In this document: in pieces, positions 44,503-53,573 of the stretch
Layout: every line of letters starts with the position of its first letter
Numbering within the stretch: position 1 is the stretch's first letter
Source of the DNA: Onishia taeanensis
GTDB lineage: Bacteria > Pseudomonadota > Gammaproteobacteria > Pseudomonadales > Halomonadaceae
Direction: 5' to 3'
NCBI RefSeq assembly: GCF_013349955.1
Contig: NZ_JABVXC010000001.1
Span: forward strand, 434,001 to 498,000
Length of the DNA stretch: 64,000 nucleotides
Program-made: the position numbers and the translations under genes
Notes under the pieces: generated by a model
What the model was told of the DNA's origin: nothing
The model's input: the letters and a program-made list of their open reading frames with translations, nothing else
Database searches by the model: none

Positions 44503-46752
44503 TTGTCCGCCAGTGCTTCGTCGCTTCCCGACGCTCCCCGCGTGCTGGGGGTGGCCGTACCCACCCCACTGCGCCGCCTGTTCGACTACCTGCCCGGCCT
44601 CGAGACGCCCACCGGCGGCTGGCGACCCGGCCTGCGCGTCCAGGTCGCCCTGGGGCGACGTTCGGTCGTCGGCATCGTCATCGAATGTCGCGCCACCAGC
44701 GAGGTGGCACTCGACCGTCTCAAGCCCGTGGAAGCCTGTCTGGATGAAAGCCCACTGCCCGCTGACTGGCTGTGGCTGACGCGCTTCACCGCCCGCTACT
44801 ATCAGCATCCGCTCGGCGATACTCTGCAGCAGGCACTGCCGGTGCTGCTGCGACAGGGGCGTCCGCTCGAGGCCCGCACCCTGGAGCGCTGGCGGCTAAG
44901 CGCAAAGGGCCAGGCGACCCAGGCCGCCGACCTTGGCCGAGCGCGGCGCCAAGCCGAGCTGTTGGAGCTCTTGCGTCAGCATCCACGGGGGCTGCCCACC
45001 GCCGCCGTCACCGCCCAACAGTTCAGCCGCGCCCAACTGACGGCGCTGCGCGACAAGGGGCTCGTCGACTGCCTGGAGGAGCCCCGCTTGGCCAGCGACC
45101 CACCACGCCCGACGACTCTGCTTGCCGAACCGGCACTCAACCTCAATCGTGAGCAGGCGGCAGCCCTCTCTACCCTGCATGACGGCCTCGACCGCTATCA
45201 CCCCTGCCTGCTGCAGGGCGTCACCGGCAGTGGCAAGACCGAGGTCTATCTGCAACTGATCGAGGCGGTCATCCAGCGCGGCCGCCAGGCCCTGATCCTG
45301 GTGCCCGAGATCGGCCTTACCCCTCAGACACTCGAACGCTTTCGCCGTCGCTTCAGGGTGCCGGTGGTGGCCCTGCACTCAGGCCTCACCGATCACGAAC
45401 GCCTGGATGCCTGGCTTGCCGCCATGAGCGGGCGGGCACCGATCATCATCGGCACCCGCTCGGCAATCTTCACGCCGCTGGCCGCACCTGGGGTGATCAT
45501 CGTCGACGAGGAGCACGACGGCTCGCTGAAGCAGCAGGAAGGCCTGCGCTACCACGCCCGGGACCTGGCCGTGGCGCGGGCCCACCACCACGGCATCCCC
45601 GTAGTGCTGGGCAGCGCCACTCCGGCCCTGGAAAGCCTGGCCCAGGCCAGGAGTGGTCGCTATACGCATCTGCGCCTGACGCAGCGGGCCAGCCGCCACC
45701 CGCCGGCCAAGCTCGAACTGATCGACCTGCGCGGTCGCCCCCGCCAGGGTGGACTCATTCCCTCTGCGATCGACGCCATTCGTCAGACGCTCGCCGCCGG
45801 CCATCAGGTATTGGTATTCATCAACCGGCGCGGCTTCGCGCCGACCCTTGCCTGCCACAGCTGTGGCTGGCTCGCCGAATGCGACCACTGCGACGCCCGC
45901 ATGACGCTGCACCGTCAGCCGCCGCTGCTAGCCTGTCACCACTGCGAGCGCCAGCAACCGCTACCGCCTGCCTGCCCAGAGTGCCAAAGCGGCGACTTAC
46001 GCCCGCTGGGAGCCGGCACCGAGCGGGCCGAGGAAAGTCTAGCAGCACTCTTCCCGGAGGTGCCGGTACACCGCATCGACCGCGACAGCACGCGCCGCAA
46101 GGAAGCCTTCGGCGAGGTGCTCGCCGAGATCAAACGCGGCGAGCCGAGCCTCTTGGTCGGCACCCAAATGCTCGCCAAGGGCCACCATCTGCCCCATGTC
46201 ACCCTGGTGGTGGTGGTCAACGCCGATGCCGGCCTCTATGCCAGCGACTTCCGAGCCCTGGAGCACTCGGCGCAGCTACTGACCCAGGTGGCCGGCCGTG
46301 CCGGCCGCGCCGCCCACCCGGGACGCGTGCTGGTGCAGACCCTGCACAGCGACGACCCGCACCTGCGTTTGCTCGCCGAGCGCGGCTACGACGCCCTGGC
46401 CGACGCCCTGCTCGAAGAGCGCCGCGGCGCAGCCCTGCCGCCCTTCCGCTTTCTGGCCCTGACGCGTTTCGAGAGCGCCCGGGAGGCCGAGGCCATGGGG
46501 CTCGCCAAGGAGGCCGGGGAGGCGTTACGCGAGTGGCTGGCAAGGCGGGGCCATGCCGTAACCTGTCTGGGTCCGGTGCCGGCGCCCATGGAGCGTCGCC
46601 AGAACCGTTATCATGTACAGCTGCTGCTCTCCAGCGCACAACGCAGCCAGCTGCACGAGGCAGGCGCCTGGCTCGTGGCCTGGCTGGAGGCCTGCCGCGA
46701 CGCCCGGCGCGTGCGCTGGTCGCTGGATATCGACCCCCAGACACTGGCCTAG
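44503..46752 (+). CDS. priA: Primosomal replication-restart helicase PriA
   Basis: Reloads the replisome at collapsed forks. The 749 residues carry an N-terminal 3'-DNA-binding domain, Walker A GVTGSGKT at 239-246, the DEEH box at 335-338, paired zinc-binding cysteines in the CHSCGW/CDHCD and CHHCE/CPECQ segments (about 450-500), and the C-terminal helicase domain with the QMLAKGHHLPHVTLV motif. The start codon is TTG at 44503 with an ideal GGAGG 6 nt upstream; no ATG fits as well. It is divergent from rpmE. Confidence 0.96.
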   Translation: MSASASSLPDAPRVLGVAVPTPLRRLFDYLPGLETPTGGWRPGLRVQVALGRRSVVGIVIECRATSEVALDRLKPVEACLDESPLPADWLWLTRFTARYYQHPLGDTLQQALPVLLRQGRPLEARTLERWRLSAKGQATQAADLGRARRQAELLELLRQHPRGLPTAAVTAQQFSRAQLTALRDKGLVDCLEEPRLASDPPRPTTLLAEPALNLNREQAAALSTLHDGLDRYHPCLLQGVTGSGKTEVYLQLIEAVIQRGRQALILVPEIGLTPQTLERFRRRFRVPVVALHSGLTDHERLDAWLAAMSGRAPIIIGTRSAIFTPLAAPGVIIVDEEHDGSLKQQEGLRYHARDLAVARAHHHGIPVVLGSATPALESLAQARSGRYTHLRLTQRASRHPPAKLELIDLRGRPRQGGLIPSAIDAIRQTLAAGHQVLVFINRRGFAPTLACHSCGWLAECDHCDARMTLHRQPPLLACHHCERQQPLPPACPECQSGDLRPLGAGTERAEESLAALFPEVPVHRIDRDSTRRKEAFGEVLAEIKRGEPSLLVGTQMLAKGHHLPHVTLVVVVNADAGLYASDFRALEHSAQLLTQVAGRAGRAAHPGRVLVQTLHSDDPHLRLLAERGYDALADALLEERRGAALPPFRFLALTRFESAREAEAMGLAKEAGEALREWLARRGHAVTCLGPVPAPMERRQNRYHVQLLLSSAQRSQLHEAGAWLVAWLEACRDARRVRWSLDIDPQTLA

Positions 46753-46833
46753 CCGAGAGTCCAGACTCGGCTCCAGGCCAGGATGGCGTCGGGAATACGC
46801 GACCTGGCGCAGCAGCTAATCTATGAATTCAGG

Positions 46834-46862
46834 TTTAAAGCGCGGCGCCAATTGCCGATAAT
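46834..46862 (+). promoter_or_regulatory. Candidate argS promoter
   Basis: TTTAAA (46834-46839), 17-nt spacer and GATAAT (46857-46862) in the 213-bp priA-argS gap. Confidence 0.55.
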
Positions 46863-46965
46863 GCGCCATCACGCTGAGTTGAGCGACGCGAACTCGCCGG
46901 CCGGCGGCACGCTCCTCGCCGTCATTCACGCCTGCCGGGCCAGGCAAAAGGACATCAGGTTTTTC

Positions 46966-48651
46966 ATGAAAGACACCATTATTGCACTGCTCGAAGAGGC
47001 CCTGAGCGCCCTGCAGCAGCAGGGCGAACTGCCCCAGGACATTGCCCCGACCATCAAGGTCGACCCCACCAAGGACAAGGCTCACGGCGACTTCGCCACC
47101 AACCTGGCACTGATGCTGGCCAAGCCGGCGGGCAAGAAGCCCCGCGAGCTGGCCGAGGCGCTGGTCGCGGCCCTGCCGGCCTCTCCCGCCATCAGTAAGA
47201 CCGAGATCGCCGGCCCAGGCTTCATCAACTTCTTCGCCGCCACCGATGCCCTCGCCCAGGTGGTGTCGACCATCCTCGACAGCGGCGATGCCTATGGCCG
47301 CTGCCTCGACGGCAAGGGCGAGAAGGTGCAGGTAGAATTCGTCTCCGCCAACCCGACCGGCCCGCTCCATGTCGGCCATGGCCGTGGCGCGGCGATCGGC
47401 GACAGCCTGTGCCGTCTGCTCGAGGCGACCGGCTACGACGTGACCCGCGAGTTCTACTACAACGACGCCGGCGCCCAGATCAGCAACCTGGCGCGCTCCG
47501 TGCAATCCCGTGCCAAAGGGCTGAACCCGGACGACCCGAGCTGGCCGGCGGACGGCTACCGCGGCGACTATATCCGCGATGTCGCCGAGAGCTACCTGGC
47601 CGGCGACACCGTGCACGCCGATGACCGCCACGTCACCGGTGCCGCCGACCCCAACGACCTGGACGCCATCCGCGACTTCGCGGTGGCCTACCTGCGCCGC
47701 GAACAGGACCTGGACCTCAAGGCCTTCGGCGTTGCCTTCGACGTCTACTTCCTGGAGTCCTCGCTCTACGAAGAGGCCAAGGTCGAATCCACCGTCAAGA
47801 CGCTGATCGAGGGCGGTCATACCTACGAGCAGGACGGCGCCCTTTGGTTGCGCACCACCGACTTCGGTGACGACAAGGACCGGGTGATGCGCAAGCAGGA
47901 CGGCGGCTACACCTACTTCCTGCCTGACGTCGCCTACCACCTCGACAAGTGGCAGCGTGGCTTCACCCAGGTGATCAACGAGCAGGGCGCCGACCACCAC
48001 TCCACAGTGACCCGGGTACGCGCCGGCTTGCAGGCCCTGGAAACGGGCATTCCCCAAGGCTGGCCGGACTATGTGCTGCACCAGATGGTGCTGGTGACCC
48101 GCTCGGGCGTCGAGGTCAAGCTCTCCAAGCGTGCCGGCAGCTATGTCACCCTGCGCGATCTGATCGACGAAGTCGGCCGCGACGCCACCCGCTACTTCCT
48201 GGCCGCGCGGCGCGCCGACTCCCAGTTGACCTTCGATATCGACCTGGCCCGCTCGCAGTCCAACGACAACCCGGTCTATTACATCCAGTATGCCCACGCC
48301 CGGGTATGCAGCGTGCTGCGCAAGGCCGCCGCCGAAGACCGCGACTTCCAGCACGACCTGGCACTCGACAATCTGGCCCTGCTCGACTCCGACCAGGAAA
48401 AGGCGCTGATGAACCGTCTGGCCCGCTACCCGGAGGTGGTGCGCATTGCCGCCGGCAATCGCGAGCCACAGCAGGTTGCCCAATACCTGCAGGACCTGGC
48501 CGCCGACTTCCACACCTGCTACAACGCCGTGAAGGTGATGGTCGACGACGATGCCCAGCGCAACGCGCGCCTGGCGCTGGGCATCGCGACCCGCCAGGTG
48601 ATCCGCAACGGCCTCGACCTGCTGGGCGTCAGTGCCCCCGAGGAGATGTAA
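46966..48651 (+). CDS. argS: Arginyl-tRNA synthetase
   Basis: Class I synthetase charging tRNA-Arg. The 561 residues show the Arg-S N-terminal additional domain (1-110), the HIGH-type motif PLHVGHGRG (His135, His138), a KLSKR counterpart of KMSKS at 385-389 and a C-terminal DALR anticodon-binding domain. The start is ATG 46966 ([13 protein letters not shown]); a 61-codon upstream extension is open but unlike the family. The following SPOR gene starts 3 nt after its stop. Two copies of one of its substrate tRNAs are at 9558-9800. Confidence 0.97.
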   Translation: MKDTIIALLEEALSALQQQGELPQDIAPTIKVDPTKDKAHGDFATNLALMLAKPAGKKPRELAEALVAALPASPAISKTEIAGPGFINFFAATDALAQVVSTILDSGDAYGRCLDGKGEKVQVEFVSANPTGPLHVGHGRGAAIGDSLCRLLEATGYDVTREFYYNDAGAQISNLARSVQSRAKGLNPDDPSWPADGYRGDYIRDVAESYLAGDTVHADDRHVTGAADPNDLDAIRDFAVAYLRREQDLDLKAFGVAFDVYFLESSLYEEAKVESTVKTLIEGGHTYEQDGALWLRTTDFGDDKDRVMRKQDGGYTYFLPDVAYHLDKWQRGFTQVINEQGADHHSTVTRVRAGLQALETGIPQGWPDYVLHQMVLVTRSGVEVKLSKRAGSYVTLRDLIDEVGRDATRYFLAARRADSQLTFDIDLARSQSNDNPVYYIQYAHARVCSVLRKAAAEDRDFQHDLALDNLALLDSDQEKALMNRLARYPEVVRIAAGNREPQQVAQYLQDLAADFHTCYNAVKVMVDDDAQRNARLALGIATRQVIRNGLDLLGVSAPEEM

Positions 48652-48654
48652 GCC

Positions 48655-49341
48655 ATGGCCGCACGCCAAGCCGCCAAACCCGCTAGCCGCAAGGGGGCGA
48701 CGACCCGCAAGCGCGCCACACAGGCCAAGCGCCAGGCTCCTAGCGTGCCCGGCTGGCTGTGGGGGCTCGGAGGCCTGGTGGCCGGTTTCTTCCTCTCCCA
48801 GTACCTGCAGGACTCGGCGCCGGCACCACTGGCCAAGGTGTTCAGCCGTCCCGCGGCCGAACAGGCCACACCGTCAGCCGATGCGTCGAAGGGTGACACG
48901 GGGGGCCAGGCGACCGGAGCCAGCGAGCCGAGCATGCCGACCTTCGAATTCTATACTCTGCTGCCGGAATCCGAGGTCATCGCCCCGGGCGGCGAGTCCC
49001 GGGACAACGCCTCGGCAGTGGCCAAGGATCCCATCGCCGAGCAGATCTCGCGCCAGCAGGCGCAAAGTGCCGAGAACCGCCGGCCCACCGAGATCGCCGA
49101 CAACGAGCGCTACGTGCTGCAGGCCGCATCCTTCCGCGACGCCTCGGATGCCCAGCGCCTGGCGGGAAAGCTCAGCGACTTCGGGCTGATCGCCAGCATC
49201 AGCAAGGTGCAAACCGGCGATGGCGCCACCTGGCACCGGGTCCAGGTCGGCCCCTACGGCGATGCTCGCGAGCTCAATCGCGCCCAGGATCTGATGATCA
49301 CCCAAGGCATCGAGCCGCTGACCATCCGCCTGCAGAACTGA
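48655..49341 (+). CDS. SPOR-domain protein (FtsN-like cell-division protein)
   Basis: A 228-residue bitopic membrane protein. A basic cytoplasmic tail (1-31) precedes one membrane helix (about 33-52, PGWLWGLGGLVAGFFLSQYL), a Pro/Ala-rich periplasmic linker and a C-terminal SPOR domain (about 150-226, with YVLQAASFRDASDAQRLAGKL read in parts, and WHRVQVGPYGD), which binds denuded glycan strands at the division site. The topology and location between argS and hslV match the FtsN-like protein of Pseudomonas. E. coli FtsN lies next to hslVU too (cytR-ftsN-hslVU). I leave the symbol empty because an essential FtsN role is not shown by sequence alone. Confidence 0.88.
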   Translation: MAARQAAKPASRKGATTRKRATQAKRQAPSVPGWLWGLGGLVAGFFLSQYLQDSAPAPLAKVFSRPAAEQATPSADASKGDTGGQATGASEPSMPTFEFYTLLPESEVIAPGGESRDNASAVAKDPIAEQISRQQAQSAENRRPTEIADNERYVLQAASFRDASDAQRLAGKLSDFGLIASISKVQTGDGATWHRVQVGPYGDARELNRAQDLMITQGIEPLTIRLQN

Positions 49342-49371
49342 AGCGATCCCCCCGCCATGACGATCGTGGTC

Positions 49372-49399
49372 GCGGCGGCAGACATCCACCTGCCGCCGC
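49372..49399 (+). terminator. Strong hairpin after the SPOR gene
   Basis: A 10-bp stem GCGGCGGCAG/CTGCCGCCGC with an 8-nt loop, flanked by GGTC/GACC. There is no T run, so termination is uncertain. It separates argS-SPOR from hslVU. Confidence 0.45.
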
Positions 49400-49548
49400 C
49401 TGACCAAGGTTGAATTCCCCCCTCCCCGCCCACACCTTTCCTTCACGTTACCAACGACAGCTTTCATGGCGTCCGTCCGACCGCTCACCGCATCCCGGAC
49501 GCCCAAGTCACCGGGAGTGTCATCGCTCCCACTACGGAGTCCTTCTCC

Positions 49549-50067
49549 ATGACCACAATCGTATCCGTGCGCCGCGGCGATCATGTCGCCCTGGCCGGCG
49601 ATGGCCAGGTCTCACTGGGCAACACCGTCATGAAAGGCAACGCCAGCAAGGTGCGTCGCCTCTACCGCGGCCAGGTGCTGGCGGGGTTCGCCGGCGGTAC
49701 CGCCGACGCCTTCACCCTGTTCGAGCGCTTTGAAGCCCAGCTCGAGAAATACCAGGGCCACCTCACCAAGGCCGCCGTCGAGCTTGCCAAGGAATGGCGC
49801 ACCGACCGCGCCCTGCGCCGCCTCGAGGCGCTGCTGGCGGTGGCCGACAAGAACGCCTCGCTGATCATCACCGGCAACGGCGATGTCGTGGAACCCGAGC
49901 GCGGCATCATTGCCATCGGCTCGGGCGGCAATTACGCGCTGTCCTCGGCCCGCGCCCTGCTCGAGAACACCGAGCTGTCGGCCCGCGACATTACCGAGAA
50001 ATCCCTGGAGATCGCCGGCGACATCTGCGTCTTCACCAACCACCACATCACGCTGGAAGAGCTCTGA
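49549..50067 (+). CDS. hslV: ATP-dependent protease peptidase subunit HslV (ClpQ)
   Basis: A proteasome-type threonine peptidase, 172 residues. After removal of Met1 the nucleophile is Thr2 (TTIVSVRRG). The [15 protein letters not shown] motif with the conserved glycine-rich loop and the catalytic Lys in NASKVRRL follow, and the C-terminal [14 protein letters not shown] matches the HslU-interacting region. It forms two hexameric rings capped by HslU. hslU starts 3 nt downstream. I looked for a sigma-32 promoter in the 207-bp gap before it and did not find a convincing one. Confidence 0.97.
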   Translation: MTTIVSVRRGDHVALAGDGQVSLGNTVMKGNASKVRRLYRGQVLAGFAGGTADAFTLFERFEAQLEKYQGHLTKAAVELAKEWRTDRALRRLEALLAVADKNASLIITGNGDVVEPERGIIAIGSGGNYALSSARALLENTELSARDITEKSLEIAGDICVFTNHHITLEEL

Positions 50068-50070
50068 GCC

Positions 50071-51393
50071 ATGACCCAGATGACCCCCCGCGAGATCGTT
50101 CACGCCCTCGATCAGTTCATCATCGGCCAGCAGGACGCCAAGCGTGCCGTGGCCGTGGCGCTGCGCAACCGCTGGCGCCGCATGCAGCTCGATGAAGAGC
50201 TGCGCCAGGAAGTCACGCCCAAGAACATCCTGATGATCGGCCCGACCGGCGTGGGCAAGACCGAGATCGCTCGCCGCCTGGCCAAGCTGGCCCGGGCACC
50301 CTTCCTCAAGGTCGAGGCGACCAAGTTCACCGAAGTGGGCTATGTGGGTCGCGACGTCGAGTCGATCATCCGCGACCTGACCGAGGCGGCGATCAAGATG
50401 GTCCGCGAACAGGCCAAGGAAGAGGTCGGTCACAAGGCCGACGATGCCGCCGAAGAGCGCATCCTCGACGCCCTGCTGCCGCGTCCTCGAGGTAGCGAGT
50501 ACGACAGTGCCCGGGACGACACCTCGACCCGCCAGGTCTTCCGCAAGAAGCTGCGTGAAGGTCAGCTCGATGACAAGGAAATCGACATCGAGATCACCCC
50601 GCAGAGCGGCGGCATGGATTTCAACACCCCGCCGGGCATGGAGGAGATGGCAAGCCAACTGCAGAGCATGTTCTCCAACATGAACAAGCAGAAGACCGAG
50701 ACCCAGCGCGTCGCGGTCAAGGATGCCTGGAAGCTGCTGCGCGACGAGGAAGCCGCCAAGCTGGTCAACGAGGACGACATCAAGCATCGCGCCATCGAAG
50801 CGGTGGAGCAGCACGGCATCGTCTTCCTCGACGAGATCGACAAGGTCGCCAAGGGCCAGCAGGGTAGCGGCGGCGAAGTCTCCCGTGAGGGCGTGCAGCG
50901 CGACCTGCTGCCGCTGATCGAGGGCTCGACGGTCTCCACCAAGCACGGCATGGTCAAGACCGACCATATCCTGTTCATCGCCTCCGGCGCTTTCCATCTG
51001 GCCAAGCCCTCGGACTTGATTCCAGAGCTGCAGGGGCGTCTGCCGATCCGGGTCGAGCTCAACGCCCTGTCGCCGGATGATTTCCAGCGCATCCTCACCG
51101 AACCGTCCGCCGCGCTGACCAAGCAGTATCAGGCGCTGATGGCCACCGACGGCCTCGAGATCGCCTTCACCGACGACGGCATCGCGCGTATCGCCGAGAT
51201 CGCCTGGCGGGTCAACGAAGGCACCGAGAATATCGGCGCCCGTCGCCTGCACACCGTCATGGAGCGCTTGCTCGAGGACGCCTCTTTCAGGGGCGGCGAC
51301 ATGGAAAGCCCGCTGACCATCGACGCCGCCTACGTCGACTCCCAGCTCGGCGAGCTGGCCATGGACGAGGATCTGTCCCGTTACATTCTGTGA
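50071..51393 (+). CDS. hslU: ATP-dependent protease ATPase subunit HslU (ClpY)
   Basis: AAA+ unfoldase, 440 residues. The N-terminus [17 protein letters not shown] (4-20) and Walker A GPTGVGKT (57-64) with the GYVGRDVES pore-loop motif are present, as are the intermediate domain (about 110-240), Walker B IVFLDEID and the C-terminal DLSRYIL, whose last residues insert into HslV. It follows hslV by 3 nt, the universal operon. Confidence 0.97.
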   Translation: MTQMTPREIVHALDQFIIGQQDAKRAVAVALRNRWRRMQLDEELRQEVTPKNILMIGPTGVGKTEIARRLAKLARAPFLKVEATKFTEVGYVGRDVESIIRDLTEAAIKMVREQAKEEVGHKADDAAEERILDALLPRPRGSEYDSARDDTSTRQVFRKKLREGQLDDKEIDIEITPQSGGMDFNTPPGMEEMASQLQSMFSNMNKQKTETQRVAVKDAWKLLRDEEAAKLVNEDDIKHRAIEAVEQHGIVFLDEIDKVAKGQQGSGGEVSREGVQRDLLPLIEGSTVSTKHGMVKTDHILFIASGAFHLAKPSDLIPELQGRLPIRVELNALSPDDFQRILTEPSAALTKQYQALMATDGLEIAFTDDGIARIAEIAWRVNEGTENIGARRLHTVMERLLEDASFRGGDMESPLTIDAAYVDSQLGELAMDEDLSRYIL

Positions 51394-51432
51394 GGCCTGC
51401 GCCAATCAGCAAGTTCACTGGCTTCGATGCGA

Positions 51433-51574
51433 GAGCTGGAAGCTATAAGCTGTTAGCTTGAAGAAACATCGGCCTGTGGCTGGAAGGGTTGGCCACGCCG
51501 CCGCAAGCGATTCACGACCACCGCTTGCGGCGGCACTAGGCCTATTCCAGCTTCAAGCTTCCGGCTTCAAGCTC
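51433..51574. repeat. Palindromic repeat element downstream of hslU
   Basis: A 13-bp perfect stem GCCGCCGCAAGCG/CGCTTGCGGCGGC (51497-51509 with 51522-51534, 12-nt loop) flanked by an outer pair of related arms rich in AGCTTGAAGCT/AGCTGGAAGCT units (51433-51477 and 51540-51574, inverted). The whole ~140-bp unit resembles a REP/MITE-like mobile palindrome and could also terminate hslVU. Confidence 0.7.
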
Positions 51575-51587
51575 ACCGGAGGTGCTT

Positions 51588-51971
51588 ATGTCTGTCCCTA
51601 TTCCCTCACGCGTTCACTACCACAAGTCCGCCCGCGAGCTGGAACTTGGCTACCCGAACGGCGACACCTACCGACTGTCGATCGAGTATCTGCGCGTCTT
51701 CTCGCCCTCCGCCGAGGTGCGCGGCCACGGCCCCGACACCGCCGTGCTGCAGGTCGGCAAGAAGGACGTCGGCCTTGCCAACATTACCCAGGCCGGGCGC
51801 TATGCCCTGAAGCTCTCCTTCGATGACGGCCACGACAGCGGCCTCTTCAGTTGGGACTATCTGTATGCGCTCGCTACCAACGCCGAGACCAACTGGGCGG
51901 ACTATCTCAAGCGACTCGAGGCGGCCGGCGAGTCCCGCGAGCCAAAGGGCATCCAGTTCAAGGAGCTGTGA
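51588..51971 (+). CDS. DUF971 protein (gamma-butyrobetaine-hydroxylase N-terminal-like)
   Basis: A 127-residue small protein of the DUF971 family, a beta-rich domain that also forms the N-terminus of gamma-butyrobetaine hydroxylases. Family features are the YPNGDTYRLSIEYLRVFSPSAEVRGHG segment (quoted in parts: RLSIEYLRVFSPSAEVRGHG), DVGLANITQAGRYALKL and FDDGHDSGLFSWDYLY. The ATG at 51588 is chosen because GGAGG stands 5 nt upstream; a GTG at 51582 overlaps that site. The role is unknown; in related genomes it lies between hslU and ubiE, as here. Confidence 0.9.
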   Translation: MSVPIPSRVHYHKSARELELGYPNGDTYRLSIEYLRVFSPSAEVRGHGPDTAVLQVGKKDVGLANITQAGRYALKLSFDDGHDSGLFSWDYLYALATNAETNWADYLKRLEAAGESREPKGIQFKEL

Positions 51972-51999
51972 GACGACCGCCGCCTCGCGGAACCGGTCG

Positions 52000-52040
52000 A
52001 CAAACTCAGTGGGTCATCGAGCACGGTTCGAGTCCGTGAC
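52000..52040 (+). other. tRNA-like D-arm plus T-arm remnant
   Basis: A T-arm CACGG-TTCGAGT-CCGTG (52022-52038) is preceded by a D-arm-like CTC...GAG segment holding AGTGGGT. No anticodon arm and no matching acceptor stem are present, so this is not a tRNA gene; it may be a relic of one. Confidence 0.35.
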
Positions 52041-52044
52041 GGCA

Positions 52045-52074
52045 AAGACAAGGCCATCGCGGGGACGCTACAAT
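52045..52074 (+). promoter_or_regulatory. Candidate ubiE promoter
   Basis: AAGACA (52045-52050), 18-nt spacer, TACAAT (52069-52074). The resulting leader begins with a GCCGGC/GCCGGC hairpin (52084-52100) followed by a pyrimidine-rich run. Confidence 0.4.
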
Positions 52075-52158
52075 GGCGCCACCGCCGGCCTCTTGCCGGC
52101 TCTCTTATTACTGTGCGTGCCGCACCACTGGCACGGACGGATGTACTGACTGATAGGG

Positions 52159-52911
52159 ATGCCCATGGACAAGCGCACCACTCACTTCGGCTATCAGGAA
52201 GTCCCGGTCGACGAAAAAGCCTCGCGAGTTGCCGACGTCTTCCACTCGGTGGCGGCGCGTTATGACGTGATGAATGATCTGATGTCCTTCGGCATCCATC
52301 GGGTCTGGAAGCGCCTGACTCTGGAGCGCGCCGGCGTGCGGCCCGGCCACCGGGTGCTCGACATCGCCGGCGGCACCGGTGATCTGACGCTGAAATTCTC
52401 GCGTCAGGTGGGCCCCCGCGGCCAGGTGATCCTCGCCGACATCAATGCCTCCATGCTACGCGTCGGCCGCGACAAGCTGCTCGACCACGGCGTCGGCGGC
52501 AACGTCGAGTACGTTCAGGCCAACGCCGAGTGCCTGCCCTTCCCGGATAACAGCTTCGACTGCATCACCATCGCCTTCGGCCTGCGCAACGTCACCGACA
52601 AGGATGCCGCCCTGCGCTCGATGGCCAGGGTCCTCAAGCCCGGTGGCCGCCTTTTGGTGCTGGAGTTCTCCAAGCCCGACAACCCACTGCTGTCGAAGGC
52701 CTACGACGACTACTCCTTCCATCTGCTGCCGAAGATGGGCCAGTGGGTGGCCGGCGACGCCGACAGCTACCGCTACCTGGCCGAGTCGATTCGCATGCAC
52801 CCGGATCAGGAGACCCTCAAGGGCATGATGGAAACAGCCGGGCTCGAGCGGGTCGAGTACACCAACCTGACCGGCGGCATCGTCGCCCTGCACCGAGGCG
52901 TCAAGCTCTGA
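52159..52911 (+). CDS. ubiE: Ubiquinone/menaquinone C-methyltransferase UbiE
   Basis: An S-adenosylmethionine-dependent C-methyltransferase of quinone synthesis. The 250 residues hold [19 protein letters not shown] (10-28), the SAM motif [16 protein letters not shown] (about 66-80), the UbiE-type [14 protein letters not shown] and the [15 protein letters not shown] motif. Two ATGs (52159 and 52165) are possible; the AGGG purine stretch is better placed for 52165. It heads ubiE-ubiJ-ubiB: its stop overlaps the ubiJ start by 1 nt. Confidence 0.96.
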   Translation: MPMDKRTTHFGYQEVPVDEKASRVADVFHSVAARYDVMNDLMSFGIHRVWKRLTLERAGVRPGHRVLDIAGGTGDLTLKFSRQVGPRGQVILADINASMLRVGRDKLLDHGVGGNVEYVQANAECLPFPDNSFDCITIAFGLRNVTDKDAALRSMARVLKPGGRLLVLEFSKPDNPLLSKAYDDYSFHLLPKMGQWVAGDADSYRYLAESIRMHPDQETLKGMMETAGLERVEYTNLTGGIVALHRGVKL

Positions 52912-53573
52912 TGATGGTCCTCGCCGGTTTCGAACGCACCCTGAACGCCCTGCTTGCCCGGGACCCCGCAGCAGCCACGCGCCTGGCCTCGCTAGACGGC
53001 GCGCGCCTGCTGGTGCGCCTGGAGCGCCCGAGCTACGCGCTGCTGGTCAGCTTCGACACACATGGCCTGTCGCTCTCCCGGGGCGAGGGCCTCACCGATG
53101 AAGACGCCGATGTGATCGTCGAGGCCGACAGCGAGGCGCTGGGTGAGCTGATCGGCGGCGAGTCCGCCGAGCGCCTGATGTTCCGAGGCCGCTTGGCGGT
53201 ACGCGGACGCGCTCAGGTGCTAGAGCAGGCCCGTGACCTGCTGCTTGACCTAGATTTCGACTGGGAGGGCGAGCTCGCTCAGTGGCTCGGCGATAGACCG
53301 GCCCACAGCCTGGCCGAAGGCATGCGCCGTCTGGCCCGCTGGGGGCTGCGCACCCGGCAGGAACTGACTGCCGACATCGGAGAATATGTCTTCGAAGAGG
53401 CTAAGCTACTGCCAGGCCGCCACCAGCTCGAGGTGATGCGCGACCAGCTCACCGAGCTCGACATTGCAAGCGACCGCCTCGAAGCCCGACTCGAGCGCCT
53501 GAGGCGACGCCTGGAGGGGCGCCGCTTGCCTGACGACAGGCGTGACGGACTGGCCGAGGAGCCCTGCCCATGA
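52911..53573 (+). CDS. ubiJ: Ubiquinone biosynthesis accessory factor UbiJ
   Basis: A 220-residue lipid-binding (SCP2-domain) protein that helps organise the soluble Ubi complex with UbiK. The SCP2 fold is seen in [25 protein letters not shown] (read in parts: [15 protein letters not shown]) and the acidic [14 protein letters not shown]. The C-terminal half is a long coiled coil (about 150-205). Start ATG at 52911 (TGATG with ubiE) or 52914; the stop overlaps ubiB by 4 nt. The ubiE-ubiJ-ubiB order is the standard gammaproteobacterial operon. Confidence 0.92.
   Translation: MMVLAGFERTLNALLARDPAAATRLASLDGARLLVRLERPSYALLVSFDTHGLSLSRGEGLTDEDADVIVEADSEALGELIGGESAERLMFRGRLAVRGRAQVLEQARDLLLDLDFDWEGELAQWLGDRPAHSLAEGMRRLARWGLRTRQELTADIGEYVFEEAKLLPGRHQLEVMRDQLTELDIASDRLEARLERLRRRLEGRRLPDDRRDGLAEEPCP

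Noticed and set aside
46816..48669. A 617-codon open frame opposite argS
   Set aside because: Shadow of argS, which has its HIGH and KMSKS-type motifs in place.
49400..49548. A sigma-32-like promoter before hslV
   Set aside because: GTTGAA followed by C-rich sequence is present but the spacing (about 9 nt) is far too short.
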